From the NCBI GenBank assembly GCA_024711415.1, contig JANJSW010000102.1:1-12648 (forward strand): DNA of 12,648 nt. The letters run 5' to 3'. Source of the stretch: Thermomonas sp. Lineage in GTDB: Bacteria > Pseudomonadota > Gammaproteobacteria > Xanthomonadales > Xanthomonadaceae. A program made the translations under genes and the position numbers. Of the stretch, positions 7,740 to 12,648 are shown piece by piece. The notes below the pieces were generated by a model that saw nothing but the letters and a program-made list of their open reading frames with translations, was not told the origin of the DNA and did not search any database. How positions within the stretch are numbered: position 1 is the first letter of the stretch; each line of letters opens with the position of its first letter.

Positions 7740-9813
7740 GCATGCCCGGCTGCGCGCCGGCATCAGCGTCCAGCAGCGCCAGCGCGCCGCCGTCGAAGCC
7801 GGCCGACAGGATCATCCCTTCGCTCAGGCCGAAGCGCATCTTGCGCGGCGCGAGGTTGGCGATGAACACCACGCTGCGGCCGACCAGTTTTTCCGGTTCG
7901 CCGTAGCTGCCGCGGATGCCGGAGAAAATCTGCCGCTGGCCCAGTTCGCCGGCGTCCAGCAGGAAGCGCAGCAGCTTGTCGGAACCGTCGACGAAGCCGC
8001 ATTCCAGCACCCTGCCGATGCGCAGGTCGAGCCTGGCGAAGTCGTCGATGCCGATGTATCCGCTCGCGTCGGCGGCCGGCGCAGGGGAGGGGGCTTCTTC
8101 CTTCTTCACAGACTTCGCTTCCGTCTTCTTCGTGGCGGCCGCGGGCATGGGCGCGGCAAGCGTGTCCTTCGACGCCTCCACCATCGCCTCGATCTGCTTC
8201 GGGTCGATGCGGGTGAACAGCGGTGCGTAGGCGTTGATGCCGCGCGCCAGCAGCGGCGCATCGAGGTCGTCCCAGCCGGCCACCGGCGCGGCGAGGAAGG
8301 CGGCGGCCTGCGCGCAGGTGCGCGGCAGGATCGGCGCCAGCGCGGCGGCCAGCACGCGGAACAGGTTCAGGCCCTGCGTGCACACGGCCTGCAGTTCGGC
8401 ATCCGCGCCCTCCTGCTTGGCAATGACCCACGGCTTGCGGTCGTCGATGTACTTGTTGGCCTCGTCGGCCAGCGCCATGGTCTGGCGGATCGCGGACGCG
8501 GCGTCATTGCGCTCGTAGGCTTCGCGCACGCCGGCCAGCGCATCAACGAAGCGCGCGTACTGGTCGGAATCCGGTAGCGCCTCCGCCAGCCTTCCGCCAA
8601 AGCGCTTGTCGATGAAGCCGGCGCAGCGGCTGGCGAGGTTGACGAACTTGCCGACCAGGTCGCTGTTCACCCGCGCGGTGAAGTCGGCGAGGTTCAGGTC
8701 GAGGTCGTCCACGCCGCCCGAGGACTTCGCCGCGAAGTAGTAGCGCAGCGCCTCCGGGTCCAGCCCGGCGTCGAGGTAGGTGCGCGCCATGATGAAGGTG
8801 CCGCGCGACTTGCTCATCTTGGCGCCGTCCACGGTCAGATAGCCGTTGACGTGCAGGCGGGTGGGTGCGCGCATGCCGGCGCCGTGCAGTACCGCCGGCC
8901 AGAACAGGCCGTGGAAGTTGACGATGTCCTTGCCGATGAAGTGGTGCAGTTCGGCCTTGCTGTCCGGGGCGAGGAATGCGTCGAAATCGGCGCCGTTGTT
9001 CGCGCACAGGTTGCGGAAGCTGGACAGGTAGCCGATCGGCGCGTCCAGCCAGACGTAGAAATACTTGCCCGGTGCGTTCGGGATCTCGAAGCCGAAATAC
9101 GGCGCGTCGCGCGAGATGTCCCAGGCCCGCAGCCCGCCGTCGGCGTCCAGCCACTCCATCAGCTTGGCCTTCACGCCGGGTAGCATCGTGTCCTGCGCCA
9201 GCCACTCGCGCAGGAACGCTTCGAAGCGGCCGACCTCGAAGAAGTAGTGCTCGGAATCGCGCAGCTCGGGCGTGGCGCCGGAGACCACCGACTTCGGGTC
9301 GATCAGGTCGGTCGGGCCGTAGGTGGCGCCGCAGACCTCGCAGTTGTCGCCGTACTGGTCGGCGGCCTTGCAGTTGGGGCAGGTGCCCTTGATGTAGCGG
9401 TCGGGCAGGAACATGCCCTTGGCCGGATCGAAGAACTGCGCCACGCTGCGGCGGGCGATGTGGCCGCCGGCATCGAGCCGCGCGTAGATCTGTTCGGTCA
9501 GTGCGCGGTTGGCGGTCGAATTGGTGGAGTCGTAGTGGTCGAAGGCCACGCCGAAGGCGGCGAAGTCGCGCTCGTGGCCTTGCTGGATCGCGGCGATGAA
9601 GGCCTCGGGCGTGGTGCCGGCCTTTTCGGCGGCCAGCATGATCGGCGTGCCGTGGGTATCGTCGGCGCAGACGTAGTGCACCGTGTCGCCGCACATCCGC
9701 CGCGCCCGCACCCAGATGTCGGCCTGGATGTAGCCGACCAGATGCCCCAGGTGCAGCGGGCCGTTGGCGTAGGGCAGGGCATTGGTGACGAGCGCGGAGC
9801 GGGGCATGGGCAT
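7729..9813 (-). CDS. metG: Methionyl-tRNA synthetase
   Basis: Cytoplasmic class I aminoacyl-tRNA synthetase that charges tRNA-Met and initiator tRNA with methionine using ATP. The 694-residue product is full length for the long, dimeric bacterial form. It has the ATP-binding HLGH motif at residues 21-24 and KMSKS at 332-336. A zinc knuckle is formed by Cys145, Cys148, Cys158 and Cys161 (CPNC...CEVC). The anticodon-binding helical domain follows, then an Ala/Lys/Glu-rich linker at about 549-585 and a C-terminal tRNA-binding (EMAP/Trbp111-like) dimerisation domain at 586-694, starting YIGIDDFARLDLRIGRV. The ATG at 9813 is followed by a second in-frame ATG two codons later (MPMPRSALVTNALPYANG); either could be used. 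No Shine-Dalgarno is evident. A GATAAT hexamer at 9835-9840 on the - strand could be a -10 element, but no good -35 accompanies it. The gene follows the DUF2147 pair after 63 bases. Confidence 0.98.
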   Translation of the reverse strand: MPMPRSALVTNALPYANGPLHLGHLVGYIQADIWVRARRMCGDTVHYVCADDTHGTPIMLAAEKAGTTPEAFIAAIQQGHERDFAAFGVAFDHYDSTNSTANRALTEQIYARLDAGGHIARRSVAQFFDPAKGMFLPDRYIKGTCPNCKAADQYGDNCEVCGATYGPTDLIDPKSVVSGATPELRDSEHYFFEVGRFEAFLREWLAQDTMLPGVKAKLMEWLDADGGLRAWDISRDAPYFGFEIPNAPGKYFYVWLDAPIGYLSSFRNLCANNGADFDAFLAPDSKAELHHFIGKDIVNFHGLFWPAVLHGAGMRAPTRLHVNGYLTVDGAKMSKSRGTFIMARTYLDAGLDPEALRYYFAAKSSGGVDDLDLNLADFTARVNSDLVGKFVNLASRCAGFIDKRFGGRLAEALPDSDQYARFVDALAGVREAYERNDAASAIRQTMALADEANKYIDDRKPWVIAKQEGADAELQAVCTQGLNLFRVLAAALAPILPRTCAQAAAFLAAPVAGWDDLDAPLLARGINAYAPLFTRIDPKQIEAMVEASKDTLAAPMPAAATKKTEAKSVKKEEAPSPAPAADASGYIGIDDFARLDLRIGRVLECGFVDGSDKLLRFLLDAGELGQRQIFSGIRGSYGEPEKLVGRSVVFIANLAPRKMRFGLSEGMILSAGFDGGALALLDADAGAQPGMPVR

Positions 9814-9876
9814 GGGGCGCGTGAGGGGACGCCGATTATCGCATGCGCTGTCGCGGCCACCGGCCGCCTTGGCTGC

Positions 9877-10317
9877 TCACTCGCGTTGCCACACCTGCTG
9901 CCGGCAGAACATCGCGATGCAGCCGGACATGCCCAGCGCCCCCCCGCTTTCCAGCAGTGCAAGCTTGGCGCGGTAATCCTTGCCGTTCTCGGGGTCGAGC
10001 ACACGCCCGCCCGACCAGCCGCCGTCGCCATCGGGGCGCAGGCCCCACAGGATCACCAGTCCGCGGATCGGCTTGCCGTGCAGCGGCCCCTTGCAGGCCT
10101 TGCAGGGCGGGTTCGGGCCGTCCTTCAGGTCGAGGATGTCGACCACCCGGCCGGCGATACTGCCGTCGCGGGCGCGGTAGAGCTCCACCACCGACTTGGG
10201 CTTGCCGGTGGCGTCATCGATGGTTTTCCAGCGTCCCAACGGCGCTTCCTGCGCGGGCGCAGCGGCGGCCATGGCCAGCAGCAGGCCGGCGACGGTCGCG
10301 CGTCCCCACTGGCGCAA
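9877..10317 (-). CDS. DUF2147 family secreted protein, second of a tandem pair
   Basis: DUF2147 proteins are small exported proteins of unknown function, with a compact, probably beta-rich, fold. The body runs from APLGRWKTIDDATGKP through a CKAC motif, GLVILWGL, GGRVLDPENGKDYRAKL and a C-terminal GCIAMFCRQQVWQRE, all in family order. No ATG lies upstream of the signal peptide. The TTG at 10317 gives a 146-residue protein with a good signal peptide (MRQWGRATVAGLLLAMAAAAPAQ), closely matching the length of its 143-residue neighbour, so it is preferred. A TTG at 10374 overlapping the neighbour's stop codon (ATTGA) would give 165 residues and suggests translational coupling. Neither has a strong Shine-Dalgarno. 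Stop and product are secure; the start is not. Confidence 0.87.
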   Translation of the reverse strand: MRQWGRATVAGLLLAMAAAAPAQEAPLGRWKTIDDATGKPKSVVELYRARDGSIAGRVVDILDLKDGPNPPCKACKGPLHGKPIRGLVILWGLRPDGDGGWSGGRVLDPENGKDYRAKLALLESGGALGMSGCIAMFCRQQVWQRE

Positions 10318-10370
10318 CGCGCCGAAAACGGTCCGGGAAGCGGGTCGTCCGAATGGCGCGTGGAGGGTGG

Positions 10371-10802
10371 TCAATCCACCCGCACCCAGGTGGCGGTGCG
10401 GCAGATGAAGGCCACGCAGCCCTTCACTTCCAGCTTCTTGCCGCCGTCCACCAGCTTGACCGACTTGGCGGTGAAGTTGCGGTCTTCCGACGGCTTGTAG
10501 CCGTTGCCGCCGCCCCAGGTCCCGTCCTTGTTCGCCTTCAGGTTCCACAGGGTGACGATGCCGACCATCGGCTTGTTCTGGTGCTGCCCGCTGCAGGTGG
10601 TGCAGGTGGCGGGCACGCCCACCGCTTCCACGATCTTCGCGGCGAGGGTGCCGTTCTTGGCCTCGTAGATTTCCGAGACGGTCATGACCTTGCCGGTCTT
10701 GTCGTCCAAGGTCTTCCACTTGCCGACCGGCGAGGCGTGTTGCTGCGCGGTCGCCGCGAACGAAAGCGACGCCAGCGCCGCTGCCAGGATCATCTTGCGC
10801 AT
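10371..10802 (-). CDS. DUF2147 family secreted protein, first of a tandem pair
   Basis: A 143-residue exported DUF2147 protein. It has a signal peptide (MRKMILAAALASLSFAATAQ, cleavage probably at ATA|Q after residue 19), then SPVGKWKTLDDKTGKV, a CTTC motif, GIVTLWNL, a GGGNGY segment and the ending GCVAFICRTATWVRVD. Compared with the downstream paralogue it lacks the DPENGK motif (it has KPSEDRN instead) but keeps the paired C-terminal cysteines in GC(V/I)A(F/M)(I/F)C. The ATG at 10802 is well supported by GGGAGGG (10809-10815 on the - strand), six bases upstream. A TATAAA at 10852-10857 lies about 50 bases before the start. The pair probably arose by tandem duplication and is co-transcribed; function is unknown. 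Confidence 0.9.
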   Translation of the reverse strand: MRKMILAAALASLSFAATAQQHASPVGKWKTLDDKTGKVMTVSEIYEAKNGTLAAKIVEAVGVPATCTTCSGQHQNKPMVGIVTLWNLKANKDGTWGGGNGYKPSEDRNFTAKSVKLVDGGKKLEVKGCVAFICRTATWVRVD

Positions 10803-10851
10803 GAACTTCCCTCCCAGGGAACTGCGGGCGCGCGACGCGGCCCTTGTGCGC

Positions 10852-10857
10852 TTTATA
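10852..10857 (-). promoter_or_regulatory. Candidate -10 element for the DUF2147 pair
   Basis: TATAAA on the - strand, 49 bases before the ATG at 10802. Transcription would start near 10845, leaving a leader of roughly 43 bases that contains the strong GGGAGGG ribosome site. The -35 region is poor by eye (TTCCAT or GTTCCA at 16-17 base spacing), so an activator or an alternative sigma factor is possible. Confidence 0.5.
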
Positions 10858-10873
10858 ACCCATCCGGAAGGGT
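10858..10873. promoter_or_regulatory. Operator-like palindrome next to the DUF2147 -10
   Basis: The 16-base sequence ACCCATCCGGAAGGGT is a 14/16 palindrome with perfect ACCC/GGGT ends and a TCCGGA core. It abuts the candidate -10 hexamer and so would occupy the promoter spacer, a normal place for a repressor or MerR-type regulator. No regulator is identified, and the loop is too tight for this to be a terminator stem of note. Confidence 0.35.
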
Positions 10874-10920
10874 ATGGAACAGGCGTGGCCCGGCGTTTGC
10901 CAGCCCCGCTGCGCCTGGCT

Positions 10921-11664
10921 TCAGGGTTTGTCCTGTGTTGCGGCTTTCCCGGCTGCGGGCTTGACCTCCGGTTCCACCCGCTCGACGTCGCCCACCGTCA
11001 CCTGACCCACCTTCAGGTCCACCCAATAGGTGTCCTGCCACTCGCGATACTGCTTCGGGTCCCAGAACTGCGGGTCGTAGAAGCGGGTGGCGTCGATGCT
11101 GCCGTACCCGGGAACGATGATCTGGACCGAACTGCTCATTGAACCGACGCGGCTTCCCGTCATCTTGCCGCGTGCACGCCTGAGCGCGGCGGCCAGTCGC
11201 GGCTCCGCCGCCTCGTCGGCGTATTCGCGATGGATCCCGCGCGCCGCGGCCAATGCGCGCTTGCGCTCCGCTTCGCTCAGGGTGTTCCAGTAGTAGTCCC
11301 GCTTGCGCGAGAAGAAGTCATAGCCGCGTTCGGCGGCAAGGTCCATCCACACCAGCCCCAGCGCCCGGTCCTGGGCCACGCCCATGCCGTCCCAGTACAT
11401 CTCGCCGACCACCGCCTGGGACGGTTTGTCGGCATACCAGGCCGCGCGCTTGAACTGCTCGATCGCCTCGGTGAAGGCCTTCCTGGAGTAGGCCTCCAGC
11501 CCCGAGTTGCGGTAGCGCAGGTCGGGGTGGCCTTCGAGGAAGCCGCCGGCCACCAAGGTATCGTCCGTGATCGGGTCGGCGGCGGGGCGGGCCGGCTGCT
11601 GCGCGATGGCATGCGAGGGTGTCAGCAGGGCGAGGGCCAGGAAGAGCGCGAGGCGGTTCTGCAT
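10921..11664 (-). CDS. Secreted protein with Sel1/TPR-like repeat, function unknown
   Basis: I do not recognise a named family. The 247-residue product from ATG 11664 has a clear signal peptide (MQNRLALFLALALLTPSHAIA, cleavage after AIA at 21). Residues 56-115 look like one to two Sel1-type helical repeats: AFTEAIEQFKRAAWYADKP, then GEMYWDGMGVAQDRALGLVWMDLAAERGY. The next ~60 residues are charged and helical. The last ~70 include VQIIVPGYGSIDATRFYDPQFWDPKQYREW and end in a Pro/Lys-rich tail. Sel1 proteins usually act as interaction scaffolds in the periplasm; that role here is inference. An in-frame ATG at 11745 would add 27 residues before the signal peptide and is unlikely. The Shine-Dalgarno is poor and no promoter stands out in the 76 bases between the start and the preceding terminator region. 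Confidence 0.8.
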   Translation of the reverse strand: MQNRLALFLALALLTPSHAIAQQPARPAADPITDDTLVAGGFLEGHPDLRYRNSGLEAYSRKAFTEAIEQFKRAAWYADKPSQAVVGEMYWDGMGVAQDRALGLVWMDLAAERGYDFFSRKRDYYWNTLSEAERKRALAAARGIHREYADEAAEPRLAAALRRARGKMTGSRVGSMSSSVQIIVPGYGSIDATRFYDPQFWDPKQYREWQDTYWVDLKVGQVTVGDVERVEPEVKPAAGKAATQDKP

Positions 11665-11740
11665 GATTGGTGAATCCGGGAAGTCTGGGGGACAGCTTGG
11701 CGCAGTGGAAAGTGCGTGGAAACCGGCCAAAGTCATGGTG

Positions 11741-11772
11741 GGCAAAAGAAGAGCCCGGCTTGCGCCGGGCTC
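11741..11772 (-). terminator. Intrinsic terminator of the TonB-dependent receptor
   Basis: A perfect 9-base stem, GAGCCCGGC (11751-11759) with GCCGGGCTC (11764-11772), encloses a 4-base loop. Read on the - strand the stem is followed immediately by TTCTTTTG. It lies 27 bases past the receptor's stop codon, as expected for a rho-independent terminator. On the + strand the tail has no T-run, so it acts only for the receptor gene. Confidence 0.87.
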
Positions 11773-11799
11773 CAGTCTGGAACATGCATCTGTTGTTGC

Positions 11800-12648
11800 T
11801 TAGAACTTGTAATTGAAGCGGGTGAACAGCGTGCGGCCGAACAGGTCGTACTGGGTCGCGCTCGACGGGATGTTGCCGAAGCGACCGAAACCGACGCCAT
11901 TCGAAATGGTGTCCGGTTCCTTGTCGAACACGTTGCGCACGCCGACCAGCAGTGACCACTTGGGACGCTCGAAGTGCACCGACAGGGTGTGGTACACCCG
12001 CGAGTCGGCGACAGTGTCGAACACCGCGTTCTGGAAGCCGAAGTAGGTGGTGGACGAGAGCGGGGTGAGGCGCTCGGTCTTGTCCACGTACTCCATGAAC
12101 CAGGTGTAGGTCCAGTCGTTGCGCTTCAGGGCGGCCCGGATGTTGCCAACCAGCTTGGGACGACCGATGGTGCCGTTGCGTTCATTGGTTGCCAGGCCAT
12201 CGGCGGCAGCAGCGCTGAACGTACGTGCGAAGTCCTCCATCATGTAGGTGACTTGGCCTTCGACGTCCAGCGAGCCAAACCCGAAATCCTTCTCGAAACG
12301 GGTCAGCAGGTCGTAGCCGCGCACCTTCTGCTTGTCCACGTTGGTGTAGGTCGGGTACACCGTCTCGATCTTGTTCGGTGCGGTGGGGTGGTCAGGGGCG
12401 TTGCGTTCCAACTGGGTGCAGTAGTAGTTGGGGAACACTTCCGCGTAGTAGCAGCCACCCACGATCCCGGCCGCGGTCAACTCGGTGATCTGGTTGTTGA
12501 CCTGGTACTCGAAGTAGTCGAGGGCGACGCTGACCGGTGCGAAAGTCGGGGTCCAGACAATGCCTGCAGTGAATGCGGTCGAGGTTTCCGCCTCGAGCTC
12601 GTCGCCCGCGCCCCGCTTGAACGCTTCGGCAGTCACCGGGTTGCCCGC
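11800..12648 (-). CDS. TonB-dependent receptor, C-terminal beta-barrel part (5' end outside window)
   Basis: Outer-membrane receptor that imports a ligand (siderophore, sugar oligomer or similar) using TonB energy. Only the last 282 residues are visible and the frame is open to the window edge, so plug domain and TonB box are missing. The visible part shows alternating beta-strand sequence, the typical GNPVTAEAFKRGAGDELEAETSTAFTAG turn near the edge, an inner strand with KVRGYDLL, and the late-barrel signature LLVGVRNVFDKEPDTIS. It ends RTLFTRFNYKF; the terminal Phe is the usual signal for outer-membrane assembly by the Bam complex. Two cysteines in GGCYYAEVFPNYYC lie in what should be an extracellular loop. 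The substrate cannot be inferred from this part. The GTG at 12636 is not a start because barrel sequence continues upstream of it. A strong terminator follows. Confidence 0.93.
   Translation of the reverse strand, partial: AGNPVTAEAFKRGAGDELEAETSTAFTAGIVWTPTFAPVSVALDYFEYQVNNQITELTAAGIVGGCYYAEVFPNYYCTQLERNAPDHPTAPNKIETVYPTYTNVDKQKVRGYDLLTRFEKDFGFGSLDVEGQVTYMMEDFARTFSAAAADGLATNERNGTIGRPKLVGNIRAALKRNDWTYTWFMEYVDKTERLTPLSSTTYFGFQNAVFDTVADSRVYHTLSVHFERPKWSLLVGVRNVFDKEPDTISNGVGFGRFGNIPSSATQYDLFGRTLFTRFNYKF

Noticed and set aside
9247..10500. Long + strand open frame opposite metG and the DUF2147 genes
   Set aside because: It crosses the boundaries of three well-supported - strand genes and has no domain-like sequence.
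10375..10863. In-frame upstream extension of the second DUF2147 gene
   Set aside because: The extra residues are an out-of-frame reading of the first DUF2147 gene and its leader, with no family similarity.
1..12648. Search for CRISPR arrays, tRNAs, IS ends, phage genes, toxin-antitoxin or defence modules
   Set aside because: No direct-repeat array, cloverleaf, transposase, integrase or defence-type domain was seen; genes are dense and of housekeeping or envelope type.

Overview
The window looks like ordinary chromosome from a high-GC gammaproteobacterium, most likely of the Lysobacteraceae/Xanthomonadaceae (Lysobacter, Luteimonas, Thermomonas or Xanthomonas type). This rests on strong G/C preference at third codon positions, the gene order nnr-tsaE-amidase-mutL, a MutL that keeps its endonuclease motif, and a TonB-dependent receptor. 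The family assignment is inference and no genus is claimed.

Bases 1-6775 are all read on the + strand. A 5'-truncated nnr (NAD(P)H-hydrate repair) is followed four bases later by tsaE (t6A tRNA modification ATPase). Then come an AMIN/Amidase_3 cell-wall amidase and mutL (mismatch repair). Two tightly coupled envelope genes follow: a DUF1684 lipoprotein whose start lies inside the mutL end, and a TraB/GumN-family secreted protein whose ATG overlaps the preceding stop. In Escherichia coli this neighbourhood continues with miaA and hfq; here those are not the next genes.

From 6786 to the end everything is on the - strand, so the two halves converge with only 10 bases between stop codons. In transcription order (right to left) the genes are: the 3' part of a TonB-dependent receptor ending in a clear intrinsic terminator; a secreted Sel1/TPR-like protein of unknown role; two tandem secreted DUF2147 paralogues behind a plausible promoter with an operator-like palindrome; metG (methionyl-tRNA synthetase); a hemerythrin-like HHE protein; and a short RnfB-like iron-sulfur protein without a membrane anchor.

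I see no phage, insertion sequence, CRISPR array, rRNA, tRNA or toxin-antitoxin module, and no gene-free stretch longer than about 120 bases. There is no strong evidence for an undescribed system. The items most worth a second look are the DUF2147 pair and its palindrome, the hemerythrin plus orphan RnfB redox pair, and the apparent lack of Shine-Dalgarno sequences at mutL and amiC.
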